DNA from: Bacteroidales bacterium
Lineage (GTDB): Bacteria; Bacteroidota; Bacteroidia; Bacteroidales; P3
Direction of reading: 5' to 3'
Assembly (NCBI GenBank): GCA_016283745.1
Contig: JAEENM010000063.1
Span: 1-61,735 of the forward strand
DNA length: 61,735 bases
The stretch's first letter is position 1. The number at the start of each line of letters is the position of its first letter. The notes below the pieces were generated by a model. That model did not search any database. It was not told where the DNA came from and saw only the letters and a list, made by a program, of their open reading frames with translations. The translations under genes were made by a program, and so were the position numbers. This document shows positions 43,263-51,913 of the stretch, piece after piece.

Positions 43263-43350
43263 ATTGGCCTAAATTATTGAAAATCAAAGACGCTTTATTA
43301 GTTTTGGAGATGTGGTATTTTGGGCTTTTTTTACCTTGTTTTTCCCTATT

Positions 43351-44625
43351 TTAAGGTTTTTCTCGAGTCATCGTTGCATTCAACAAAGTGTCGGACGTAA
43401 TATTGATGTTCTTCATCGTTTCCTTTTTGTATCCCTGGCGTTTGAAAACAAAACGGTAGTGTCCAGCGGGCAGTTCGCAGTAAAAGATATTATCATGGAA
43501 AAGGGCGGTATTTGTTTTTGCCACGCATTGTGTGGAGAACTTATTGTAAACCTTCACCTCTACCGAGTCGAGGCGGTTGCGGATGTTTCCGAACGTTTCT
43601 TCATAAACACTTTCACAAACTTCGCCGTAAACGGAAAAGGTGTTGTTTGTTTTGAACAAGTGGTACATAAAGTTGTGTAAGGAGTCTGTAGTGGGGTCTT
43701 CGCAAGTGTAGTGGCTGTGGTAGTGTCCGTTGTGTGCGTATTCACAAAAATATCGGTTGCCGTCGATAACCTGCCCTTCATTCACCCATTCAAGGGAGTC
43801 GATTTTTTCAATAAGGTTTAGAAGAATTTCCCATTTGCCTTGCAACAGACGGATAGTGCGGTGTTCGGAAATAATTGTGCTACATGTATATGAAGAAAAC
43901 ACACGGTTGTATTTCTGGTATCCTTCTTTAAGTGACACGTATGGTTTGCCCTTGTCCATACCCACATTATATATGGAAAATCTTGTGGTGGGCAAGTGAT
44001 ATATTGTCATTCGGAACAAAGAGATCTGCGGATTTTTCTTGCCTTTTTTCCAAATGCTTGGCTCGTTTGTTTTCTCGAAAAATGTTGTGTAAGTCTTGCT
44101 GTGCGACAGAGCCCATTCGGCTTTAGTAAGCAGGTGTTGCGTGTAGTTGCTTTGCCATCCTATGCCAAGGTCGGCGGAGGTGCCGCTTTGCAGAGGTACA
44201 TAAAAATCGGAGGTGTCGGGATGCGTAATCGAAGGGTCGTGCGGTATGCCCAAGTAATGTTCGAGCTGGCAGATAGGGTAATACATGAATTGGTTTTCTT
44301 TTTTGTTGTAGAGGGTTTTCAAAAGCACCAATGCACTGTCGGCACTATTTTGGAAAGTGGGAGTGTGTACCCACAAATAAGATTCCTCATAAAAGTATGG
44401 ATTGTACTCACCACCGTTTGCGTAGAGAAAATCTTGATAATATAGCCTCGCCCTTTCCATCGTGGTTTCAGCGTTCTTCATTTTGTAGAGGATATACTCA
44501 TGGAATAGTGAGTCGCGTTGTCCTTGAGCTTTTGCCGAAAAACCGACCGACAGGAATACAGCAAAAAACGTCAAAATCAAGGCATGCCTGCGGCAATGAT
44601 TTGAGATGTGGCTGCTATTTTTCAT
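43351..44625 (-). CDS. Secreted protein of unknown function with C-terminal PEGA-like domain
   Basis: A 424-residue protein whose N-terminal signal peptide (hydrophobic at about 15-32, ending ...GFSAKAQ) exports it. The central part (about 40-340) has many Tyr, Trp and His residues and no family that I recognise. The last about 75 residues (VEVKVYNKFSTQCVAKTNTA ... LPAGHYRFVFKRQGYKKE) have the form of a PEGA or carboxypeptidase-regulatory-like beta-sandwich. The gene is monocistronic with a consensus promoter. No lipobox and no T9SS sorting domain are visible, so it is probably periplasmic. Confidence 0.75.
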   Translation of the reverse strand: MKNSSHISNHCRRHALILTFFAVFLSVGFSAKAQGQRDSLFHEYILYKMKNAETTMERARLYYQDFLYANGGEYNPYFYEESYLWVHTPTFQNSADSALVLLKTLYNKKENQFMYYPICQLEHYLGIPHDPSITHPDTSDFYVPLQSGTSADLGIGWQSNYTQHLLTKAEWALSHSKTYTTFFEKTNEPSIWKKGKKNPQISLFRMTIYHLPTTRFSIYNVGMDKGKPYVSLKEGYQKYNRVFSSYTCSTIISEHRTIRLLQGKWEILLNLIEKIDSLEWVNEGQVIDGNRYFCEYAHNGHYHSHYTCEDPTTDSLHNFMYHLFKTNNTFSVYGEVCESVYEETFGNIRNRLDSVEVKVYNKFSTQCVAKTNTALFHDNIFYCELPAGHYRFVFKRQGYKKETMKNINITSDTLLNATMTREKP

Positions 44626-44651
44626 AGTGAGTTTTGTTTTTTATGTAGCTG

Positions 44652-44659
44652 CAAAGTTA
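44652..44659 (-). promoter_or_regulatory. Promoter -7 box of the PEGA-like secreted protein gene
   Basis: The minus strand reads TAACTTTG, an exact match, 27 bases upstream of the ATG at 44625. Confidence 0.6.
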
Positions 44660-44746
44660 CGATTTTTTTTTAAAATGATGTAAGTTTTGAAAAAAACCAA
44701 AGAAAAAAATACCAAAAATCGAAAAAAAACATAATCTCCCTCGCGG

Positions 44747-44796
44747 TGCCTGAGCTCGTCGAAGGCCCGCCCCAATTACTCATTACTAATTACTAA
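44747..44796. repeat. Degenerate intergenic repeat words
   Basis: CCTGAGCTCGTCGAAGG (44749-44765) resembles the arm CTGAGCTTGTCGAAG of the inverted repeat at 46738-46790. It is followed by tandem variants of 'attactcattactaattact', ending at the stop of the SMR gene. Confidence 0.45.
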
Positions 44797-45121
44797 CTAA
44801 TCTCAGTCCTATTATCGAGGCTACAAGGGTAAAGATAAAGAAAATCCGCCAGAAGGTGGCGGGCTCGTGGAACACCAGTATGCCGAGCAACACCGTGCCC
44901 ACGGCTCCTATACCCGTCCACACGGGGTATGCGGTGCCTACGGGTATGGCCTGCGCGCCTTGCGTGGCACGTGCCAAAAGGTACATGCTGAGCAGCGATA
45001 CCACTCCGAATCCCACGTACCACCACACCTGCTCCCAGCCAGAAGCCAGCTTTGCCTTGCCCAGACAAAAGGTGAAGCCGCACTCGCAGAAACCCGCTAT
45101 TATCAGTATTATCCAGTTCAT
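44786..45121 (-). CDS. SMR-family exporter, Gdx/SugE subtype
   Basis: A four-helix inner-membrane proton antiporter of 111 residues. The essential membrane glutamate is Glu13 in AGFCECGFTF. Helix 3 carries IPVGTAYPVWTGIGAVGT, whose GTAYPVWTGIGA form is characteristic of the Gdx (guanidinium exporter, formerly SugE) branch rather than EmrE. It lies 13 bases after the AtoE-type transporter gene and is probably co-transcribed. I see no guanidine riboswitch upstream; the pair begins directly at a standard promoter. Confidence 0.86.
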   Translation of the reverse strand: MNWIILIIAGFCECGFTFCLGKAKLASGWEQVWWYVGFGVVSLLSMYLLARATQGAQAIPVGTAYPVWTGIGAVGTVLLGILVFHEPATFWRIFFIFTLVASIIGLRLVSN

Positions 45122-45134
45122 AACATTCGGTTTT

Positions 45135-46487
45135 TTAGAACGACCAAATCAGCAGTCCGCCGCAGATGATAACGCCCGTAACAAGCAGATCTATAATGCA
45201 GTAGCCCATAATATCCTTGGCGTTGAGTTTGGCAATGGCCAGTGCGGGGATAGCCCAGAAGGGTTGTATAAGGTTGGTCCACGCGTCGCCCCATGCTATG
45301 GCCGTGCCGGTGAGTCCTGGGTCCACACCGAGGTCGGCACCGGCGGCGAACATAATGGGTGCCTGAATGGCCCAGTGTCCTCCGCCCGACGGCACGAACA
45401 TATTAAGCACCGCGGCACACAGGAAGGTGAGCAGCGGATAGGTGTGCGGGTTGGAGATGGAGATACAGGCGTTGCTGATAACGGTGCCCAGGCAGATGCC
45501 CGACTCGCCCACGCCGGTGATGATACCCATAATGCCGGCGTAGAAAGGAAACTGCAGCAGTATTCCCGCCGCACCTTTCGAGGCGTTGCCGAAAGCCTTG
45601 ACGTAGGCCATGGGTGTTTTGTGAAGTATTATCCCCACAAACAGGAACAGCATTATCACCGAGTTGAGGTCGAGTGTGCCGCCACGCACAAACAGGTGAA
45701 TGACGAGATAGGTAAGTCCCAGCGCGGCAACCAGATAGCTGAGCACGGGACTGTGTTCCAGCTTTTCGGCAGGGGTGTCGGTGGCGGGTTTGACGTAAGG
45801 CTCGTCTTCGGCAAGGAGCTGCGGATCGACGCTCACCACGTTGTCGCCTTTGGGATGCATCAGGGTGTTGACCACCGTAAGGTCGATGATTACCAGCACC
45901 ACCATTACGAGGTTGTGCGGGTCGAGGATGGTGTTTGAGATAGGCACGGGCTCGGTGAGGATGCCGTTGGTGGCCTCCTTGAGTGCTGTGCCGGGTGTTG
46001 CCATGGTGAGGGGTATGGAGCCCGAAAGTCCGGCGTGCCACACCACGAAACCGCTGTAGGCCGAGGCTATCAGCAGACGGTAGTCCACCCCGCGCATGGC
46101 ACGGGCGATGTCCTTGGCAAAGATGACACCCACGATAAGTCCGAAGCCCCAGTTTATCCAGCATGCCACGGCCGAGATACCCGTAACAAGGGCGATGGCC
46201 CCTGCGGGAGTCTTGGGCAGCGAGGCAAGGAAACGGATGCCTTTCTTCACCACGGGAGCCGCAGCCAACGTGGAGCCGCACACCAGCACCAAGGCCATCT
46301 GCATGGCAAAGGCCAGCAGCGACCACACGCCGCCTCCCCAGTGCTCGATGACCTCGACGGGAGTCTGATGACATATCGGCATGGCCAGGGCTATGGCCAG
46401 AATGGTGAGTATTACGGCAAAAATGAAAGGCTCGGGCAGATAGCGCTGAACCACCTTGACACAGAATTTTATCAGTCGTTGGAACAT
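45135..46487 (-). CDS. Short-chain fatty acid transporter, AtoE family
   Basis: A 450-residue polytopic inner-membrane protein. Family signatures include QRYLPEPFIFAVILTI at the start, WINWGFGLIVGVIFAKDIAR, VVWHAGLSGSIPLTMATPG, NMFVPSGGGHWAIQ and GDAWTNLIQPFWAIP. The transporter is thought to move acetoacetate or other short-chain acids. I place the start at 46487 (MFQRLIKFC). The upstream in-frame ATG at 46514 overlaps the -7 promoter box and would precede the transcript start. It is first gene of a two-gene unit with the SMR exporter. Confidence 0.88.
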   Translation of the reverse strand: MFQRLIKFCVKVVQRYLPEPFIFAVILTILAIALAMPICHQTPVEVIEHWGGGVWSLLAFAMQMALVLVCGSTLAAAPVVKKGIRFLASLPKTPAGAIALVTGISAVACWINWGFGLIVGVIFAKDIARAMRGVDYRLLIASAYSGFVVWHAGLSGSIPLTMATPGTALKEATNGILTEPVPISNTILDPHNLVMVVLVIIDLTVVNTLMHPKGDNVVSVDPQLLAEDEPYVKPATDTPAEKLEHSPVLSYLVAALGLTYLVIHLFVRGGTLDLNSVIMLFLFVGIILHKTPMAYVKAFGNASKGAAGILLQFPFYAGIMGIITGVGESGICLGTVISNACISISNPHTYPLLTFLCAAVLNMFVPSGGGHWAIQAPIMFAAGADLGVDPGLTGTAIAWGDAWTNLIQPFWAIPALAIAKLNAKDIMGYCIIDLLVTGVIICGGLLIWSF

Positions 46488-46511
46488 ATTTTTTCTCGTT
46501 TTTTCGGACTG

Positions 46512-46519
46512 CAAAGGTA
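46512..46519 (-). promoter_or_regulatory. Promoter -7 box of the AtoE-SMR unit
   Basis: The minus strand reads TACCTTTG, an exact match. Its position decides the start codon of the transporter gene, because transcription should begin near 46505. Confidence 0.65.
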
Positions 46520-46530
46520 CGAATTTTTTT

Positions 46531-46612
46531 TAATTCGGAGAGCGGAACTCGGAGTTCGGAACGAGATAGGTCTAAGATCTAAGGTCAAAAGTCTAAGGTC
46601 AATGAACAATTC
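46531..46612. repeat. Intergenic repeat, copy A (inverted relative to copy B at 50.05 kb)
   Basis: ATTCGGAGAGCGGAAC (46533-46548) is the exact reverse complement of 50088-50103. Around it both copies contain variants of 'ggtctaaggtcaaaagtctaagg' and 'tgaacaatt', in opposite orientation. The two copies flank the META lipoprotein and priA genes. Confidence 0.6.
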
Positions 46613-46617
46613 GTAGC

Positions 46618-46678
46618 TTTCGCCGAAGGCGAAACAAAATTTACAAGATTTACATAATTTCGCTTGCCGTAGGCAAGC
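46618..46678. repeat. Two short GC-rich palindromes
   Basis: TTTCGCC-gaa-GGCGAAA (46618-46634) and GCTTGCC-gta-GGCAAGC (46662-46678) are perfect 7-bp hairpins with 3-base loops inside otherwise A+T-rich spacer. Confidence 0.6.
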
Positions 46679-46737
46679 AGGAGAAACATAAAAAGATTTA
46701 TTGAGTAATTAGTTCGCAGTTTTGAGTTAGTGCGGCA

Positions 46738-46790
46738 CTTCGACAGGCTCAGTGACCGCAAAGCTTACTAGGTGGCTGAGCTTGTCGAAG
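46738..46790. repeat. 20-bp imperfect inverted repeat
   Basis: The arm at 46738-46757 (begins CTTCGACAGGCTCAG) pairs with the arm at 46771-46790 (ends CTGAGCTTGTCGAAG). There are 17 normal pairs, two G-T pairs and one mismatch around a 13-base loop. A single diverged arm lies at 44749-44765. Confidence 0.65.
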
Positions 46791-46863
46791 CCACATCTGA
46801 ATATCCGAAAATCTGAAAATCGTTTAATCCATCAACAAGCTGTGTAAATTCATTTTTTTTGTG

Positions 46864-46871
46864 TAAATTTG
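46864..46871 (+). promoter_or_regulatory. Promoter -7 box of the META lipoprotein gene
   Basis: TAAATTTG is an exact match. The -33 element is weak. The leader to the ATG at 46964 is about 85 nt. Confidence 0.52.
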
Positions 46872-46963
46872 CAATGTGGCTTCGGGAAAGACTCTGTCTC
46901 TGAAACTACCACATAACCATCTTTAAATCAAATAGATAACACGAAACAGATATTGTAAGAAAA

Positions 46964-47410
46964 ATGAAAAAAATCATAACATTGGCCTGCACGGCACTGC
47001 TTTTTATCACCTGTTGCAAAAGCACCAAAAACACCGCCTCGAGCGGAGAGAGTCTCGACGTGAACACCGTTTGGAGACTTAAAACACTGAAAACCAAAAT
47101 TATGGCTTACGGCGAGAACGACCGTATCGTTACAATTAAATTCAATCCCGAAGCGGGACAGGTGAACGGTTGCTCGGGCTGCAACACCTATTTCGGCGGT
47201 TACAGCGAGCCACAGAAAGGCAAGCTGGCTTTCGAATCCGTTGGTGCCACCAAGATGGCCTGCCCGCAGCCGATGATGGAGATAGAACGTTCGTATCTCT
47301 CCACCCTCCGCAAGGTGAACGGCTACCAAATCACCGACGGCATACTGCAGCTGCTTCAGGACGAGAACGTGGTGCTCACTTTCGAAAAACTGGAAACCAC
47401 GGAGCAGTAG
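46964..47410 (+). CDS. META/HslJ-domain lipoprotein
   Basis: A 148-residue protein with a signal sequence ending in a Cys pair (FITCC, Cys17 or Cys18) that fits a lipoprotein attachment site, although the lipobox is not ideal. The mature part is one META (HslJ-like) domain (about 35-145): W-x-L near the start, VNGCSGCNTYFGGY and TKMACP with the usual cysteines, and a final LTFEKLE strand. Members are linked to heat-inducible and envelope stress functions, but the biochemical role is unknown. priA starts 29 bases downstream. Confidence 0.85.
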   Translation: MKKIITLACTALLFITCCKSTKNTASSGESLDVNTVWRLKTLKTKIMAYGENDRIVTIKFNPEAGQVNGCSGCNTYFGGYSEPQKGKLAFESVGATKMACPQPMMEIERSYLSTLRKVNGYQITDGILQLLQDENVVLTFEKLETTEQ

Positions 47411-47439
47411 CACCTCCTTTTTTGGCTTTATAACATTTT

Positions 47440-49926
47440 ATGGACGAGCGAGTTACATACTTTGCAGATGTAGTGTTGCCGCTGCATCTACCACAATACT
47501 ACACCTACCGTGTGCCGTTGGAATACAACGACGGCATAATGGTGGGACAGCGCGTTGTGGTGCAGTTCGGCGGCTCCAAAGTGTATAGCGCCGTGGTCCG
47601 TAAAGTGCACCAACAGGCTCCCGAATACGCCAACGTGAAATACATTCTCGGCATCCTCGACCCACAGCCCGTCGTTACCGAGCTACAGCTGGAATTCTGG
47701 GAGTGGATAGCACAATATTATATGTGTTGCGTGGGCGATGTGATGGCAGTGGCGCTGCCTTCGGCCTACCGTCTTCAGAGTGAGTCGTTTATCGAGGTGC
47801 ACCCCGATTTTTCGGGCGAGATAAGCAACCTCTCGGCCAACGAGATGAAGGTTCTCGAACTACTTTCGACCAATGGCTCCGCCAAAGTGTCTGACATTAC
47901 CAAAGCATTGAATTTCAAAAAGATACTGCCACTCCTCAAGACGATGATCGAGAAAAAAATCATCATTATGGACGAGGAGCTGAAACAACGCTACACCCCG
48001 AAAACAGAGACTTACCTCAAACTCAGTCCCGAATACCTCGACCACGACAAAGGGCGCGAGCTCTTCGACAGCCTCGAGGGCAAAGCCTCGTCGCACAAAC
48101 AGCTGGAGGTGATGCTGAAATTCATGCAGCAGACCGACTTCGGCAAACAGCCCATCCGCAAAAGCATCTTCACCCGCGACAAAGAGCTCTCCGCCTCGGC
48201 GCTGAAAACCCTCATCAAAAACGGGGTGATTACAGCCTACGACCAGCAGGAGAGCCGCCTTATCGACGTGGACAAGACGCAGAGCGTGAGCAACATAAAA
48301 CTGTCGGAACAGCAGCAGAACGCTTTCGACAAGATAGACATAAACAATCCCGAAGCTCCGCAAATAACTCTTATACACGGAGTTACCTCGAGCGGAAAGA
48401 CAGAGCTCTACATCAAGCTGATAAACGAAGTGATAAAACAGGGCCGGCAGGTGCTGTACCTGTTGCCCGAAATAGCCCTTACCGCACAGATTATCAACAG
48501 GCTGCGCAAGTATTTCGGTACCAAGGTTGGCGTTTACCACTCCAAATTCTCGCCCAACGAGCGCGCCGAGGTGTGGACCAAAACCCTCTGTCCGGAAAAC
48601 GGCGGCTATCAGGTGCTTATAGGTGCCCGCTCGGCTATGTTTTTGCCGTTCAACGACTTGGGACTTGTGATAGTGGACGAGGAGCACGACTCATCCTACA
48701 AACAATACGAGCCGGCACCGCGCTACAACGCCCGCGACGCCTCCATCTACCTCGCCCACAAATGTGGCGCCAAGGTGGTGCTGGGCACCGCCACCCCTTC
48801 GGTGGAGACTTATTTCAACGCCAAGTCGGGTAAATACGCCCTTGTGGAGATGGACAAACGCTACGGCGAGGTGCTGATGCCCGAAATACGTATCGCCGAC
48901 ATGCGGCAGAACGACAGAAAAGGCAGCGTGCGGTCGTTTTTCTCCAAAATGCTGCTCGACGCCATCGGCGAAGCACTGCAGAACAACGAGCAGGTGATAT
49001 TGTTCCAGAACCGCCGCGGTTTCTCGCTACGACTCGAATGTCCCACCTGCGGGTGGATCCCTAGCTGCTCGCATTGCGACGTGTCGCTGGTGTACCACAA
49101 GCAGACCAACAGCCTGCGGTGCCACTACTGCGGTTACTCCATACCCGTGCCGGCCGAATGTCCGCAATGCCACAACACATACCTGAAAATGAGAGGCTTC
49201 GGCACCGAAAAGATTGAGGACGAACTCTCCATAATATTCCCCGACGCCCGTATCGACCGTCTCGACCTCGACTCCGTTTCCAGCGGAAAAAGCAAGTACG
49301 TGGACATCATCAACCGTTTCGAGGACCGCAATATCGACATACTTGTCGGCACACAGATGATTACCAAGGGCCTCGATTTCGACAACGTGAGCGTGGTGGG
49401 CATAATGAGCGCCGACAATATGATTTCGTTCCCTGATTTCAGAGCTTTCGAACGCAGTTTTCAGCAGATGACGCAGGTGAGCGGGCGCGCGGGACGGCAC
49501 AACAAACAGGGATTGGTGATAATTCAGACCTACAACCCCACACATCAGGTGATAGACTACGTGGTGCGAAACGACTATAAGGCATTGTATAACAACCAGA
49601 TAAACGAGCGGCGCATCTTTGGATACCCGCCCTACAGCAAGCTTATCTACCTAACACTGAAGCATATCGACGCCGAAGTGCTCGACAAAGCCGCCGCGGA
49701 GCTGTCGTTCGCCTTGCGGCAGGTTTTCGCACAACGTGTGGTGGGACCCGAATATCCAATGGTGTCGCGAGTGCGCAATATGTTCATAAAAAACATTATG
49801 ATACGTCTCGAAAAAGGATTCCCCCTCGGCGAGGCAAAACGTAAAATCAACGACATTGCAGGACAGATGCTGACCAAAAAAGAATACAGCCGCCTGCGTT
49901 TCATCCCTGACGTGGATCCGATGTAA
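47440..49926 (+). CDS. priA: Primosomal protein N' (replication restart helicase PriA)
   Basis: An 828-residue superfamily 2 helicase that reloads the replisome at collapsed forks. It has the N-terminal 3'-DNA-end-binding domain (about 1-105, VVLPLHLPQYYTYRVP), Walker A GVTSSGKTELY (about 313-323) and DEEH (about 413). The zinc-binding loops carry paired cysteines (about 533-580: CPTCGW, CSHCDVSL, CHYCGY, CPQC). Helicase motifs VGTQMITKGLDFDNVS and QVSGRAGR follow. The length is normal. A strong terminator follows about 50 bases after the stop. Confidence 0.95.
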   Translation: MDERVTYFADVVLPLHLPQYYTYRVPLEYNDGIMVGQRVVVQFGGSKVYSAVVRKVHQQAPEYANVKYILGILDPQPVVTELQLEFWEWIAQYYMCCVGDVMAVALPSAYRLQSESFIEVHPDFSGEISNLSANEMKVLELLSTNGSAKVSDITKALNFKKILPLLKTMIEKKIIIMDEELKQRYTPKTETYLKLSPEYLDHDKGRELFDSLEGKASSHKQLEVMLKFMQQTDFGKQPIRKSIFTRDKELSASALKTLIKNGVITAYDQQESRLIDVDKTQSVSNIKLSEQQQNAFDKIDINNPEAPQITLIHGVTSSGKTELYIKLINEVIKQGRQVLYLLPEIALTAQIINRLRKYFGTKVGVYHSKFSPNERAEVWTKTLCPENGGYQVLIGARSAMFLPFNDLGLVIVDEEHDSSYKQYEPAPRYNARDASIYLAHKCGAKVVLGTATPSVETYFNAKSGKYALVEMDKRYGEVLMPEIRIADMRQNDRKGSVRSFFSKMLLDAIGEALQNNEQVILFQNRRGFSLRLECPTCGWIPSCSHCDVSLVYHKQTNSLRCHYCGYSIPVPAECPQCHNTYLKMRGFGTEKIEDELSIIFPDARIDRLDLDSVSSGKSKYVDIINRFEDRNIDILVGTQMITKGLDFDNVSVVGIMSADNMISFPDFRAFERSFQQMTQVSGRAGRHNKQGLVIIQTYNPTHQVIDYVVRNDYKALYNNQINERRIFGYPPYSKLIYLTLKHIDAEVLDKAAAELSFALRQVFAQRVVGPEYPMVSRVRNMFIKNIMIRLEKGFPLGEAKRKINDIAGQMLTKKEYSRLRFIPDVDPM

Positions 49927-49974
49927 TTAGTGGTAAGTTGTCAGTTTGCAGTGTGCAGTGTGGGGTTTTGAGTT

Positions 49975-50010
49975 AAGAGCCGCAAGGCATTGCGGCTCTT
50001 TTTTTGCGGA
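49975..50010 (+). terminator. Intrinsic terminator of priA
   Basis: AAGAGCCGCAA (49975-49985) pairs perfectly with TTGCGGCTCTT (49990-50000), loop GGCA, followed by a T run. Confidence 0.88.
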
Positions 50011-50040
50011 AATCAGTGAACTGTGAACTGGAATGGTCGC

Positions 50041-50140
50041 AGGTCGTTAGTCATTAGTCCTTTGACTTTAGACCTTTGACCAAACTCGTTCCGCTCTCCG
50101 AATTCCGAGTTCCGAACTAATTGTTCATTGTCAATTGTTC
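50041..50140. repeat. Intergenic repeat, copy B (see 46531-46612)
   Basis: This contains GTTCCGCTCTCCGAAT (50088-50103), the exact complement of the core of copy A, plus 'ttgactttagacctttgacc' and two tandem 'attgttcattgt' words. The rest of the 49927-50236 spacer holds the priA terminator and the ettA promoter. Confidence 0.6.
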
Positions 50141-50203
50141 ATTGTTAATTTTCTAACTGCCCCCTAAATACTAAATCCTGCCCCCTAATTCCCAAAAAAA
50201 TCG

Positions 50204-50211
50204 TATCTTTG
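50204..50211 (+). promoter_or_regulatory. Promoter -7 box of ettA
   Basis: TATCTTTG is an exact match, 26 bases before the ettA ATG at 50237. The -33 element is not clear. Confidence 0.6.
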
Positions 50212-50236
50212 CATTTCCAACCAAAAACAAAAAATT

Positions 50237-51913
50237 ATGGCCGACGACAAAAAAATAATCTTCTCGATGGTAGGTGTGGGCAAGCTGTATCCGCCTCAAA
50301 AACAGGTGCTTAAAAACATCTATCTCTCCTTTTTCTACGGTGCCAAGATAGGCATCATCGGTTTGAACGGCTCCGGAAAATCGTCCCTGCTCAAGATAAT
50401 AGCTGGGGTGGACAAGAGCTATCAGGGACAGGTGGTGTTCGCCCCGGGCTACTCGGTGGGCTATTTGGAACAGGAGCCCCAGCTCGACGACAACAAAACC
50501 GTGAAAGAGGTGGTGCAGGAGGCGGTGCAGGAAACCGTGGACCTGCTCAAGGAATACGAGGAGATAAACCTCAAGTTTGCCGAGCCTATGAGCGACGACG
50601 AGATGACCAAACTCATCGAGCGTCAGGGCGAAGTTACGGAGCTGCTCGACCAGCACGACGCATGGGAGCTCGACAGCCGTCTGGAACGCGCCATGGACGC
50701 CCTGCGCTGTCCCGAAGAGGACGCCCTTGTGCGCAACCTCTCCGGAGGCGAACGCCGACGCGTGGCTCTGTGCCGTCTGCTGCTGCAGGAACCCGACATA
50801 CTGCTCCTCGATGAGCCCACCAACCACCTCGACGCCGAAAGCATAGACTGGCTGGAACAGCATCTACGTCAGTACAAAGGCACCGTCATTGCCGTAACCC
50901 ACGACCGCTATTTCCTTGACAATGTGGCGGGCTGGATTCTCGAACTCGACCGTGGCGAAGGTATCCCTTGGCAGGGCAACTACTCGTCGTGGCTCGACCA
51001 AAAAACCAAACGTCTGGCCATGGAGGAGAAACAGGAGAGCAAACGTCGCAAGACCCTGGAACGCGAACTGGAATGGGTGCGCATGGCTCCTAAGGCACGT
51101 CACGCCAAAGGCAAAGCCCGTTTGGCCGCCTACGAGCGTATGATGAGCGAAGATACCAAAGAGAAAGAGGCCAACCTCGAAATATTTATCCCCAACGGTC
51201 CGCGACTGGGCAACAAGGTGCTCGAAGTGGAGGGCGTTTCCAAAGCCTACGGCGACAAGCTGCTGTACGAAAACCTCACTTTCAACCTGCCTCCCGCCGG
51301 CATCGTGGGCGTTATCGGTCCCAACGGATGCGGAAAAACGACGCTGTTCCGCCTTATCATGGGACTGGAGAAACCCGACACCGGAACGTTTACCGTGGGC
51401 GAGACGGTGAAGATTGGATATGTGGACCAGCAGCACGTCAATATCGACCCCGAAAAGAGCGTGTGGGAGGTGGTGAGCGAAGGTAACGAGCAGCTACAGA
51501 TTGGCGGACGCCTCGTGAACTCGCGCGCCTACCTTTCGAAATTCAACTTCGGCGGCACCGACCAGCAGAAGAAAGCCGGAGTGCTGTCGGGCGGCGAGCG
51601 CAACCGTCTGCATCTGGCACTCACGCTGAAAAGCGAGGCCAATGTGCTGCTCCTCGACGAGCCTACCAACGACATCGACGTGAACACCCTGCGCGCCTTG
51701 GAGGAAGGTCTTGAGAATTTCGCCGGATGCGCCGTTGTCATCAGCCACGACCGCTGGTTCCTCGACCGCATCTGCACACATATCCTCGCTTTCGAAGGCA
51801 ACTCGCAGGTTTATTTCTTCGAAGGCACCTACAGCGAGTACGAGGAAAACCGCCGCAAACGTCTGGGCGACGACACCCCGCACCGCATACGCTACAAAAA
51901 ACTGGTGAAATAA
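50237..51913 (+). CDS. ettA: ABC-F ATPase EttA (energy-dependent translational throttle)
   Basis: A cytoplasmic ribosome-associated ATPase of 558 residues. It contains two ABC domains without membrane segments: Walker A GLNGSGKSSLLKI (about 42-54), signature LSGGERRRVAL and LLLDEPTNHLD in the first; GPNGCGKTTLFRL (about 358-370), LSGGERNRLHLAL and LLLDEPTNDID in the second. The inter-domain linker carries the arm-like stretch ERELEWVRMAPKARHAKGKARL, typical of EttA. It regulates the first peptide bond according to energy state. The stop codon shares a base with the following gene (TAATG). Confidence 0.95.
   Translation: MADDKKIIFSMVGVGKLYPPQKQVLKNIYLSFFYGAKIGIIGLNGSGKSSLLKIIAGVDKSYQGQVVFAPGYSVGYLEQEPQLDDNKTVKEVVQEAVQETVDLLKEYEEINLKFAEPMSDDEMTKLIERQGEVTELLDQHDAWELDSRLERAMDALRCPEEDALVRNLSGGERRRVALCRLLLQEPDILLLDEPTNHLDAESIDWLEQHLRQYKGTVIAVTHDRYFLDNVAGWILELDRGEGIPWQGNYSSWLDQKTKRLAMEEKQESKRRKTLERELEWVRMAPKARHAKGKARLAAYERMMSEDTKEKEANLEIFIPNGPRLGNKVLEVEGVSKAYGDKLLYENLTFNLPPAGIVGVIGPNGCGKTTLFRLIMGLEKPDTGTFTVGETVKIGYVDQQHVNIDPEKSVWEVVSEGNEQLQIGGRLVNSRAYLSKFNFGGTDQQKKAGVLSGGERNRLHLALTLKSEANVLLLDEPTNDIDVNTLRALEEGLENFAGCAVVISHDRWFLDRICTHILAFEGNSQVYFFEGTYSEYEENRRKRLGDDTPHRIRYKKLVK

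Noticed and set aside
44786-46519. Guanidine riboswitch ahead of the Gdx-type exporter
   Set aside because: The exporter gene is 13 bases after the AtoE-type gene, and the transcript start is about 18 bases before that gene, leaving no space for an aptamer.
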